Origin: Methanoculleus chikugoensis
GTDB taxonomy: Archaea; Halobacteriota; Methanomicrobia; Methanomicrobiales; Methanoculleaceae
NCBI RefSeq assembly: GCF_019669965.1
Contig: NZ_AP019781.1
Span: 1,364,001 to 1,428,000 of the forward strand
Length of the DNA: 64,000 bases
Direction: 5' to 3'
Both the position numbers and the translations under genes were made by a program. The notes beneath the pieces are model-generated. The model searched no databases. It was not told the origin of the DNA and saw nothing but the letters and a program-made list of their open reading frames with translations. Shown here piece after piece: positions 24,047 to 32,256 of this stretch. Each line of letters begins with the position of its first letter. Position 1 is the stretch's first letter.

Positions 24047-25663
24047 ATGCCGCCGGCATCCGGCGAGTACGATACTCGCGGCGATATCTGGAAGATCGCC
24101 GGGATCCTGGTCGCGCTTGCGCTCTTCATCATCGTCCTCTACGGTTACGTCATACCCCTGCAGGGCGGGCTCATATCCTCGACGGCGATACGTTCCAGCG
24201 ACCTTTCGGGGGCGGAGCCGCAGTTCCAGGAGCAGATGCCCATCCAGGAGGTCGACCTCGGGGCTTCCGGCCGGTCGATCTTCATCGCGTTCGTGATGCT
24301 CACCCACATCCTCTTTGCGAACCTGCACCTCGGGGGCGCCTGGGTGCTCCTCTCGCTCGTCATCCTCTTTCTCGCCTCCCGGAAAGAGCGCTACAGCCGT
24401 CTCGGGAAGTCGGTCGCGCTCTTCAACGTCATCCTCTTCTCGGCCGGGGCGACGCTCGCGGCGACCGGGGTCTTGTTCTTCATCGCGCTCTACCCGACGT
24501 TCGCCACGCAGGGATTTCACATCTACTGGTGGCCGCTCCTCGTTGAGGCGATCCTCTTCGGGGTCGAGATCTTCTTCGTCTACACCCTCTGGTTCACCTG
24601 GGCCCGGATCGGGGCGGCCTGGCACGTCCTCCTCGCCGTCGGCTACCCGGTCTCGATCTACCTGCAGACCCTCGCCATCGACACCTTCGTATCGGGAATG
24701 CTGACGCCGGGCGCGAAGACCATCACCTGGGGGGCGCCCGGCCTTCTCGGCATGCCCTGGGCTGAGTACCTGCAGTGGTGGTTCAACCCCACGCTCTGGC
24801 CGCTCCAGTCCCACCGGGTCGCCGCCGCAATCTCCTTCTTCGGTTTCCTGCTCGCGTTCCTCGCTATGCTCCACTTCCACGACCGGACCGATCCGCCGTC
24901 GAAGAAGTACTGGGACTGGGTGGGTTCGTTCGGCATCCTCTGGGGGCTGCTCGGCCTCATCGCCCAGCCGCTCCTCGGCCTGTGGTATATGTACACCATA
25001 TTCACCCACCAGAACCAGGCCTTCACCAACATCATGACCGGACCGCGGGCGTGGGAGATGCTCATGATGGTCGGCCTGCTCTCGCTCCTCATCGTCACCG
25101 TCTCGGTCTACTTCGTCGAGCGGCGGGAGCGTCTCCTGGTCCGGCTCGGCCGGCACGACATCAGAACCCTCTTTCGGGCGTTCGCCCTCATCGCCGGGGT
25201 GGCGGGGCTCGTCCTCGTCCAGCCGGCATGGCTCGGGGGGATCATGGAGCACGACGCCGGGACCTGGCTCAATCCGATCGGGATCATGTACTACAAGCAC
25301 ATCGCCCTCCTCGTCTTGATTGCCATCGGGGCGATCATCGTCGGCATCGACCTCCTGGCCCTCCGCGGGCGCCGGGACGAGGAGTGGGGCAACCTCTCCC
25401 GGGCGTCCCGCATGGCGGCGCTCATCGCCGGGGCGCTCGGCACCTGGATCGTCATCGTTATGGGGTATGTCCGGGAATCGGCGCGCTCGCCGTGGTTGTT
25501 CTATCAGATCGTCCCCGTGCCCGGGGAGCAGACCTACCCGACGCCGGTGCCGGCCTACCAGATCTTCGTGCTCTGGCTGATCATCCTCGGGCTGGTCTTC
25601 GCGATCTTCTGGTTCACATCCCGGGTGACATCCTATCACCCGGAGCGGGAGGAAGAGGTATGA
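24047..25663 (+). CDS. Cytochrome bd oxidase subunit I homologue (CydA-like)
   Basis: A 538-residue membrane protein with about 12 hydrophobic segments. It matches CydA at key points, in E. coli numbering. THILFANLHLG has H87 at the heme d ligand H19. E174 is at E107 (channel glutamate), with E167 near E99. SHRVAAA has H256 at the b558 ligand H186. GYVRESARSPW has E477 at the b595 ligand E445, with W of the GRQPW motif kept. Spacings 87 and 82 compare with 88 and 79 in E. coli. The b558 Met is ambiguous (M341 or M414). No long hydrophilic Q-loop is seen; extra helices occupy that region. The stop overlaps a 40-residue gene. Confidence 0.8.
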   Translation: MPPASGEYDTRGDIWKIAGILVALALFIIVLYGYVIPLQGGLISSTAIRSSDLSGAEPQFQEQMPIQEVDLGASGRSIFIAFVMLTHILFANLHLGGAWVLLSLVILFLASRKERYSRLGKSVALFNVILFSAGATLAATGVLFFIALYPTFATQGFHIYWWPLLVEAILFGVEIFFVYTLWFTWARIGAAWHVLLAVGYPVSIYLQTLAIDTFVSGMLTPGAKTITWGAPGLLGMPWAEYLQWWFNPTLWPLQSHRVAAAISFFGFLLAFLAMLHFHDRTDPPSKKYWDWVGSFGILWGLLGLIAQPLLGLWYMYTIFTHQNQAFTNIMTGPRAWEMLMMVGLLSLLIVTVSVYFVERRERLLVRLGRHDIRTLFRAFALIAGVAGLVLVQPAWLGGIMEHDAGTWLNPIGIMYYKHIALLVLIAIGAIIVGIDLLALRGRRDEEWGNLSRASRMAALIAGALGTWIVIVMGYVRESARSPWLFYQIVPVPGEQTYPTPVPAYQIFVLWLIILGLVFAIFWFTSRVTSYHPEREEEV

Positions 25664-25782
25664 GCCGGAGACGGGGCCGGGCGCTGATCTACGTCATGTG
25701 GGTCGCGATCGCGGTCTACATCGGGGTCGCGATCTACGTCTTCTGGCACTTCGGGTTCACGAAACTTCCCCCGCCGTTTTAG
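25660..25782 (+). CDS. 40-residue single-helix protein between the two CydA-like genes
   Basis: A basic N-terminus (MSRRRGRALIYVMW) leads into one transmembrane helix and a short FTKLPPPF tail. The start overlaps the upstream stop (ATGA), so the genes are translationally coupled. Single-helix proteins of 30-40 residues (CydX, CydS) stabilise bacterial cytochrome bd. The same role is suggested by size and position, but no sequence match is claimed. It is followed after 13 bp by the second CydA-like gene behind a GGAGG-type ribosome-binding site. Confidence 0.72.
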   Translation: MSRRRGRALIYVMWVAIAVYIGVAIYVFWHFGFTKLPPPF

Positions 25783-25795
25783 AGGAGGTACGGGA

Positions 25796-27421
25796 ATGGT
25801 TACACGGGAAACAAGAACGGCGGAAGAGGGGTCGGGGAGAAGACTGCGCCTCATATCCGCGATCATCGTGGCGATCGTAGCCTACCTCATCTTTCTTGCG
25901 GTCGTCATCGTCCCGCTCCAGGGCGGGACGATACCCTCGACAACCATCCTTGCGAACAATCTCAGCGAGAGCACCGCAGACTACGCCACGTCCGGCATAC
26001 CCATCCAGAGCGTCGGGGATATCAGCCGGTCCGCCGTCATCGCGTTTACCATGCTGATCCACGTCGTCTTTGCGAACCTGCACGTCGGGGGCGCCTGGGT
26101 GATCGCGGTCACGGCGCTCCTCTACTTCCGATACCGGCGCATGCGCTACAGGAACCTGGCCCGGTCGCTCACGCTCTTTGTCCTCATCCTCTTCTCGGCG
26201 GGGTCGACGTTTGCGGCGGGGGGGATGATGGCCTTTATCGCGCTCTTCCCGGACCTCTCCATGAACGTCTTCCACCTCTACTGGTGGCCGCTCTTTGCCT
26301 ACTTCATCCTCTATGGGGTCATCATCCTCCTGCTCTTCACCTTCTGGTTCGCCTGGGACCGGATCCGGCCCGGCGTGCACCTCGCGCTCGGGTTCGGCTA
26401 CGCGGTCAGCGTCTTTGTCCAGACCGTCACCATCGATACCCTCGCCGCCGGGATGCTGACGCCGGGCGTGAAGTCGTTTACCTTCACCGAAGCAGGGCTG
26501 CTCCCGATGACGCTTGACCAGGCGATGGCGCTCTGGTTCAACCCGACCCTCTGGGAACTCACCTTCCACCGGGTCGCCGCCGCAATCGCCTTCTTCGGGT
26601 TCCTGATCACGACCCTTGCGACCGTCCACTACATCGACCAGAAAGACTTCGCCGCAAAGAAGCAGTGGGACTGGGTGGCTGCATACGGGATCGCCTGGGG
26701 GCTCGCGGGGCTGATCATGCAGCCGATCCTCGGGCAGCTGTACATGACCGCAATCCAGGAGAACGCGCCCTCCGCCTTCACGATGATCATGCACGGCCCC
26801 CGGGCCTGGGAGATGCTCATGATGGTGACGCTTCTTGCCGGGCTATTTTTGACCATCGGGACCTACTTCCTCACCCGCCGAGACCAGCTCCTTTCCCGGC
26901 CGGAGAACCGCACCATCCGGACGATCTTCAAGGGATTCCTGGTCATGACCGCCGTCGCCGGGTTCATCCTCGTCCAGCCCGCCTGGCTCGGCACGCTCTT
27001 CATCGACGACCCCGGGGCCTGGATCAACCCGATCGGGGGAATGCCGCTGAAATACGTCGCCCTCTTTGTTATGGCGGCGATCGGTGCTGCGATCGTCATG
27101 CTCGACGTCATCGTCCTGACGAGCGAGGAGAAGGAAGGGCAGTGGGGCTACCTCACCCGGGGTTCGCTCCTTGCCGCCTTCACGGCCGGTATCCTCGGGA
27201 CGGCGATCGTGAACGTGATGGGGTTCGTGCGAGAGTCGGCACGCGCACCCTGGACGTTCTACCAGATCATCCCCGTCCCGGGCGGCCAGGCCTACGCGAC
27301 CCCCCTCCCTCTGCCGGTTATCGCCGGGGTCTGGGCGATCGTGCTCGTGCTCTCGTGGGTGGTCTTCTGGTACGTCGCGAAGGTGACGGCGTACCACCCG
27401 GCGGACGAAGACTCCGTCTGA
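25796..27421 (+). CDS. Second cytochrome bd subunit I homologue (CydA'-like)
   Basis: A 541-residue paralogue of the preceding CydA-like protein, collinear along its whole length. It keeps IHVVFANLHVG (H89), FHRVAAA (H258), GPRAWEMLMM and GFVRESARAPW (E480). The helix with the two glutamates in the first protein has lost both: VEAILFGVE is replaced by AYFILYGVI. So it keeps putative heme-ligand residues but not the channel glutamates. That fits a heme-binding, CydB-replacing partner rather than an active subunit, as in the archaeal CydAA' arrangement. No CydB gene is present nearby. Both paralogues end in a VT-x-YHP motif before an acidic tail. Confidence 0.8.
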   Translation: MVTRETRTAEEGSGRRLRLISAIIVAIVAYLIFLAVVIVPLQGGTIPSTTILANNLSESTADYATSGIPIQSVGDISRSAVIAFTMLIHVVFANLHVGGAWVIAVTALLYFRYRRMRYRNLARSLTLFVLILFSAGSTFAAGGMMAFIALFPDLSMNVFHLYWWPLFAYFILYGVIILLLFTFWFAWDRIRPGVHLALGFGYAVSVFVQTVTIDTLAAGMLTPGVKSFTFTEAGLLPMTLDQAMALWFNPTLWELTFHRVAAAIAFFGFLITTLATVHYIDQKDFAAKKQWDWVAAYGIAWGLAGLIMQPILGQLYMTAIQENAPSAFTMIMHGPRAWEMLMMVTLLAGLFLTIGTYFLTRRDQLLSRPENRTIRTIFKGFLVMTAVAGFILVQPAWLGTLFIDDPGAWINPIGGMPLKYVALFVMAAIGAAIVMLDVIVLTSEEKEGQWGYLTRGSLLAAFTAGILGTAIVNVMGFVRESARAPWTFYQIIPVPGGQAYATPLPLPVIAGVWAIVLVLSWVVFWYVAKVTAYHPADEDSV

Positions 27422-27545
27422 CCCCGACGGGCGAGAATCCCGCGAGGATAGATAGATCTCACAAATCCAGACCCGCACCGGGCCGGGATGCGACCGGAGG
27501 ATCGGGCACAACTATTATCTACCCCTGTGTCATGTCCGGACTCGC

Positions 27546-29822
27546 ATGACAAAAGTTACCCTTGTCATAGCATCCCTCCTCCTGGTTCTCGCGCTCGTTG
27601 CGGGTGCGGGGGCGCAGGTGGTGGGATCGAGCAATGTCAGCGGTACCAACGAGAGTTCAAACCAGACGACAGGAAACGCAACGGACCTCACGAACGCCGG
27701 ATCCCCGCTTGATGCGGCATTCGAGAACAACGCATCCCATACGAACCTGACGCCGATTCCGAGTTTTGCGGCCAACATCGGCCTTGAACTCATCGCAGGG
27801 AACTTCACCTCACCCATGATGGTCGCATCGCCTGACGACGGGACCGGGCGGCTCTTCGTCGTGGACCAGATCGGTCTCGTGAAGATCGTCGATCCGAACG
27901 GTACCGTGCTTCCCGAGCCGTTCCTGGATCTCCGGGACAAACTCGTCGGCCTCAGCCCGACCTACGACGAGCGCGGCCTGCTCTCCATCGCGTTCCACCC
28001 CGATTTCAAGACCAACGGTAAGGTCTACGCGTTCTACAGCGCACCCTTGAGACCGGAAGCTCCCGAGGGATGGAGTTGCACGAACCACATCTCTGAGTTC
28101 CAGGTCGATCCCGAAAACCCGAACACGGTGAACATGACCTCCGAGAAGGTCCTGATGTACATCGACAAGCCCTACCAGAACCACAACGGCGGACAGCTCG
28201 CCTTCAGTCCCGCCGACGGCTATCTCTACATATCCCTCGGTGACGGCGGGAAGGCGAACGACGTCGGGAACGGGCATACCCCCGGTATCGGGAACGCCCA
28301 GGATCTCACGAAGATCTACGGCAAGATTCTCCGGATTGACGTGGACAGTACCGCCACCGGGGGCATGCCGCAGCCGACCATGACCGCGGCGGCGAACCAG
28401 ACCGGGAACGCGAGCGTCAACCGGACGGAAAACCCGCCCGAACCGACGTGGACGACGTTTGCCGGCAGCCTCTACGGCATACCGTCCGACAACCCGTTCG
28501 TGGGGACCCAGCCTGAGATCCTCGACACCTACGCCTACACGGCGGTTCCGGCCGAGATCTATGCTTACGGGTTCCGGAACCCCGCCTACATGGCCTTTGA
28601 CTCCGGCGGCAACAACACGCTCTTTGTCGCCGATGCGGGGCAGAACCTCTTTGAGGAGGTGGACGTCGTCCTGAACGGCGGGAACTACGGCTGGCACATC
28701 CGCGAGGGCACGCACTGCTTCGACCCGAACGCCACCACGGCCCCCGGTGCGTCCTGTAATATCACCGGGCTCCAGGGCGAGCCCCTGATCGGCCCCATCT
28801 TCGAGGGCGGCCATGACCTCGGCGTCGTCGTCGTCGGCGGCAACGTCTACCGCGGGACGGCCGATGTCGGGCTCCAGGGCAGGTACCTCTTCGGCTACTG
28901 GAGCGACAGCCGGACTGTAGGGAACGGCACCCTTCTCGCCGCGACACCCCCGACGGGATGGGCCGAGGGGGCGCTGCCGCAGACTGCCGCGAGCCTGACG
29001 CCCGAAGAGAACGCCATGTGGGATGCCCAGATGGTGAACATCACCGCCCGGAACAACGAGACCCTGGGCGCGTTCCTGCGCGGGTTCGGCGAGGACACCA
29101 GCCAGGATATGTATGTGCTGACGAACGACGTGGGAGGCCCTGACAACGCCACCAGCACCGGCAAACTCTGGAAGATCGTGCCGCCCACCGCCGTCACTCC
29201 GGCCCCGACGACGATGACGCCCGCGGTCGCGCATACCCCGGCACGGAACCAGACCCAGAACATGACCCGGAACATGACCCAGAACATGACGCAGAACCAG
29301 ACCGGCGCCATGACCGGGGGACAGGGGATGGGAGCGGGTGCAACCCTCCCCTTCTCCCTCTCCTTGCCGGATCCCGCCGGGAAGATCATGGAGGTCCTTT
29401 TATCGACCGAGACCAGCATCCCCCTTGAGGAGAGCCCCGCGTTCGGGAACTTCACGCTGTTCACGGGCCTCCTCCAGTCGACGGGCGTTGCCGCGAGGCT
29501 TGAGGGTCCCGGACCGTATACGGTGTTCGCCCCGACCGACGCTGCGTTCGACAAGATGGACCCCGGCACCCGCGAGTCGGTCCTGAACGGCTCCGCGAAC
29601 AGCACGGAGATCGTGCTCTACCATATCGTAAACGGCTCCTACACGCTCGATGGTCTCCGAAACGCCTCGACGCTCCGGACCCTGCAGGGCGGGAACCTTA
29701 CCGTGAACGCTACCGGCCCGGCCGTCATGGTGAACAACGCCACGGTCGCAATCCCCGAACTTCCGGCCGACAACGGTGTTATCCAGGGCATTGACACCGT
29801 CCTGCTGCCGTCCGGGACCTGA
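27546..29822 (+). CDS. Secreted glucose/sorbosone dehydrogenase-like propeller fused to fasciclin domain
   Basis: 758 residues with a signal peptide (1-23). Residues about 75-540 form a GSDH-type beta-propeller: RLFVVDQIGLVKIV, DERGLLSIAFHPDF, NHNGGQLAF, YLYISLGDGG, GKILRIDV, EIYAYGFRNPAYMAFD and FVADAGQNLFEEVD. A linker rich in NMTQNMTQ-type sequons follows. A FAS1 domain (about 625-758) ends the protein: GPYTVFAPTDAAFDKM, VLYHIVNGSYTL, NGVIQGIDTVLLP. The propeller family usually binds PQQ or calcium and oxidises sugars, but PQQ use in a methanogen is doubtful. The third FAS1 protein in the window. Confidence 0.88.
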   Translation: MTKVTLVIASLLLVLALVAGAGAQVVGSSNVSGTNESSNQTTGNATDLTNAGSPLDAAFENNASHTNLTPIPSFAANIGLELIAGNFTSPMMVASPDDGTGRLFVVDQIGLVKIVDPNGTVLPEPFLDLRDKLVGLSPTYDERGLLSIAFHPDFKTNGKVYAFYSAPLRPEAPEGWSCTNHISEFQVDPENPNTVNMTSEKVLMYIDKPYQNHNGGQLAFSPADGYLYISLGDGGKANDVGNGHTPGIGNAQDLTKIYGKILRIDVDSTATGGMPQPTMTAAANQTGNASVNRTENPPEPTWTTFAGSLYGIPSDNPFVGTQPEILDTYAYTAVPAEIYAYGFRNPAYMAFDSGGNNTLFVADAGQNLFEEVDVVLNGGNYGWHIREGTHCFDPNATTAPGASCNITGLQGEPLIGPIFEGGHDLGVVVVGGNVYRGTADVGLQGRYLFGYWSDSRTVGNGTLLAATPPTGWAEGALPQTAASLTPEENAMWDAQMVNITARNNETLGAFLRGFGEDTSQDMYVLTNDVGGPDNATSTGKLWKIVPPTAVTPAPTTMTPAVAHTPARNQTQNMTRNMTQNMTQNQTGAMTGGQGMGAGATLPFSLSLPDPAGKIMEVLLSTETSIPLEESPAFGNFTLFTGLLQSTGVAARLEGPGPYTVFAPTDAAFDKMDPGTRESVLNGSANSTEIVLYHIVNGSYTLDGLRNASTLRTLQGGNLTVNATGPAVMVNNATVAIPELPADNGVIQGIDTVLLPSGT

Positions 29823-29903
29823 TCTTCACGCCTCCGTTACGGCCCGGCCAACCGTACCCGAAGCATTTATGCCGTTTGTGCCGCTCTTCTGCCTTGTTTG
29901 TGC

Positions 29904-31106
29904 ATGATGTATCAGCAGGTCTTCGTCGGTGTGGACGGATCTCCCTGTTCCGACCTGGCGGTGGACGCGGCCCTGGCCTTCGCCTCCGCCGCCGGCACGG
30001 GCAGGTGCACCGGCTGCCACGTGTATGCCGCCCGGATGCACCGGCAGCGCTTTGAGGATATGGAGCCGGGCCTCCCGGAGCGCTACCGGGAGGAGGAACG
30101 GCTCGGCCCCCTGCGGGCGACGCACGACGACCTGATATCCGGCGGAATGGCGCTCATATCGGACGCTTACCTCGCGCCGCCGGCGGCGAAGGCTGCCGCA
30201 CGGGGCGTCCCGTTCGAGCCGGTTACGGCCGAGGGAAGGGGCTACGTCGAGTTCCTCCGTCTCATCCGGGAGCGCCGGCCGGATCTTACGGTGCTCGGCG
30301 CGACCGGGCACGGGCAGACGCCGGAGATCCCCCTCGGGAGCCTCGCCGAACGGGTGCTCCTGTATGCCCGCGAAGGGGATCTCCTGCTGGTGCGGCGGCC
30401 CTGGAACCTGAAGAACCGGCCGGTTGTCGTGGGCGTGGACGGGAGCGACGCAAGTTACGCGGCCCTGCACCGAGCGGCCACGATTGCCGCTGCATTCGAT
30501 GCGCCGCTCGAGGCGGTGGCCGTCTACGATCCCTTCTTTCACGCCGGTGTCTTCCCGGTCATCGCCGACGCCCTGCCGGAAGATGCGCAGCGCCGGTTCA
30601 ACTTTCCGGCCCAGGAACGCCTCCACGACGAGATCATCGACCGGGGCCTCGAACACCTCTACCGGCGGAACCTGGAACGCGGGGCGGCCCTCGCGCGAAC
30701 CCTGGGCGCCCGGGTCCATACGGCGGTCGTTGCCGGCAGGGTCTGCCCGCAGGTGCACCACTACGCGGCGGCCAGGGGGGCGGGGCTCCTCGTCCTCGGC
30801 CGCTACGGGCTCCACCGGGAGGAGGCGTCGCTGGTCGGGTCGAACGCCCTGAACCTCGCCCGGATGAGCACCACGAACGTCCTCGTCGTCGCGCCGCCGG
30901 CAGGACCGATCGCGGTGCCGGACCTGCCTATCGACGCGATACCCTGGACCCCGGAGGCGGAGGCCCTCCTTTCGCGGGTGCCGCCGTTTGCGCGGGGGGC
31001 GGCGCGGACGGCGATCGAGGAGCACGCCCGGGCCCGGGGCCTCTCCCGGATCACGGAGAGCGCCGTGCAGGACGCGGCCCGGCGGTTCGGTATGGGAGGC
31101 GGTTAG
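29904..31106 (+). CDS. Double UspA protein with PCP_red-like C-terminal domain
   Basis: 400 residues from ATG 29904 (another ATG follows at once). The first Usp domain opens with QQVFVGVDGSPCSDLA and ends near GATGHGQTPEIPLGSLAERVL. The second starts at RPVVVGVDGSDASYAAL and ends at GRYGLHREEASLVGSNALN. The last ~55 residues (WTPEAEALLSRVPPFARGAA, then RTAIEEHARARG and VQDAARRFG) match the PCP_red domain seen at the end of light-independent protochlorophyllide reductase subunits. The role of that domain outside chlorophyll synthesis is unclear. It is followed by a 66-residue gene and an ABC transporter, all co-oriented. Confidence 0.85.
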   Translation: MMYQQVFVGVDGSPCSDLAVDAALAFASAAGTGRCTGCHVYAARMHRQRFEDMEPGLPERYREEERLGPLRATHDDLISGGMALISDAYLAPPAAKAAARGVPFEPVTAEGRGYVEFLRLIRERRPDLTVLGATGHGQTPEIPLGSLAERVLLYAREGDLLLVRRPWNLKNRPVVVGVDGSDASYAALHRAATIAAAFDAPLEAVAVYDPFFHAGVFPVIADALPEDAQRRFNFPAQERLHDEIIDRGLEHLYRRNLERGAALARTLGARVHTAVVAGRVCPQVHHYAAARGAGLLVLGRYGLHREEASLVGSNALNLARMSTTNVLVVAPPAGPIAVPDLPIDAIPWTPEAEALLSRVPPFARGAARTAIEEHARARGLSRITESAVQDAARRFGMGGG

Positions 31107-31107
31107 C

Positions 31108-31308
31108 GTGCAGGTCCCCGACGCCCGGGTGGTCGTCTTTACCCGGGTGAAACGGTTTGCCCCCGACTTTCACCGGCATATCCTGCGCGGGAAGGTCATG
31201 GGGCAGACCGTCCGCCCGGGCGACCGGATCCTCGTCTACGAGGTCGCCGAGACCATCCCCGGAGGGGCGGTGCGGGTCACCCGGTCCACCCTCCTTGAGT
31301 TCCGGTGA
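31108..31308 (+). CDS. Hypothetical 66-residue protein
   Basis: The frame starts with GTG one base after the Usp stop and ends nine bases before the ABC ATPase. The predicted protein is beta-rich (ARVVVFTRVKRFAPDFH, RPGDRILVYEVAETIPGG), which hints at a small barrel, but no family is recognised. Tight spacing on both sides supports it being a real operon gene. Confidence 0.6.
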   Translation: MQVPDARVVVFTRVKRFAPDFHRHILRGKVMGQTVRPGDRILVYEVAETIPGGAVRVTRSTLLEFR

Positions 31309-31317
31309 GAGAGAGCG

Positions 31318-32256
31318 ATGGCTGTCTCCCTGCGTGACGTGACGAAACGGTTCGGCTCCGTCCGGGCGCTTGATAGGGTCACGCTCGACGTGGGGGAGGG
31401 AGAGATCCTCGGCCTCCTCGGCCCCAACGGGTCGGGGAAGTCGACCCTGTTGAAAGTCGTCGCCTGCCTGATCTCTCCCGACGAAGGGACCGTCACCCTC
31501 CCGGCGGCCGGGCGGGCGATGATGCGCCGCACCGGGATGCTCTTTGACCATACCGCCCACTGGGAGACGCTCACCGGCTACGAGAACGCCCGGTTCTTTG
31601 CCCGCTCCTACGGCATGGACCCTTCGGCGGCGCATGACCGGCTCGAAGACCTGTTCTCGCGCTTCGGGCTCCGGGAGCGGCGGGACGACCCGGTCTCTAC
31701 CTACTCCTACGGGATGCGGCGGAAACTCGGCCTGATCGAGGCCCTGGCGCACGAGCCCTCCCTCATTCTGCTGGACGAGCCGTCGATCGGCCTAGACTAC
31801 CGGGCGAGGATCACCCTTGCCGGGCTGCTCCGCACGGCAGCCCGGCGGGGGGCTGCGGTCGTCTTCTCCACGAACGACGTGAGCGAAGCGGCAGGTCTTG
31901 CCGACCGGGTTGCTCTCTTCGACCGGGGCAGGCTGCTCGTCTCGGGGGAACCGGCCGCTCTCGTCCGGTCGCTCGGTGCGAAGGTGACGATCGACCTCCG
32001 GCTGACGGCGCCGGTCGCGCTCCAGCCGCTCGGCGAGGTCCCCGGCGTCGAGAGCGTGGGCGCGGAGGAGCGGGAGGACGGATTTTGCGTGACGGTGATA
32101 GCCGCGCCGGACGAGTCCAGCCCGTCGTTTCTCCTCGCCCGGATCGTCCACGCGGTGGCGAGAGAGGGCGGGATGGTCGTGGGCGTCGATCTGCGGGCCC
32201 CGGGGCTCCCGGATCTCTTTCTCGCGTATACGGGGGAGGGGGCAGATGCACCCTGA
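31318..32256 (+). CDS. ABC transporter ATP-binding protein (CcmA-like)
   Basis: 312 residues. Walker A is GPNGSGKST, the signature is YSYGMRRKLG and Walker B is LILLDEP. The switch position after Walker B reads FSTNDVSEA, with Asn where most ABC ATPases have His, which is unusual. The ~90 residues after the ATPase core form a small accessory domain. It overlaps the permease gene by 11 bases. Order and size resemble heme-exporter CcmAB or ABC-2 drug/lipid exporters; the substrate is unproven. Confidence 0.85.
   Translation: MAVSLRDVTKRFGSVRALDRVTLDVGEGEILGLLGPNGSGKSTLLKVVACLISPDEGTVTLPAAGRAMMRRTGMLFDHTAHWETLTGYENARFFARSYGMDPSAAHDRLEDLFSRFGLRERRDDPVSTYSYGMRRKLGLIEALAHEPSLILLDEPSIGLDYRARITLAGLLRTAARRGAAVVFSTNDVSEAAGLADRVALFDRGRLLVSGEPAALVRSLGAKVTIDLRLTAPVALQPLGEVPGVESVGAEEREDGFCVTVIAAPDESSPSFLLARIVHAVAREGGMVVGVDLRAPGLPDLFLAYTGEGADAP

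Noticed and set aside
24145-27111. Possibility that the two CydA-like genes encode a polysaccharide or nitrate-reductase-type membrane subunit
   Set aside because: The HILFANLHLG, SHRVAAA and GYVRESARSPW blocks with near E. coli spacing fit cytochrome bd subunit I far better than other heme membrane proteins.
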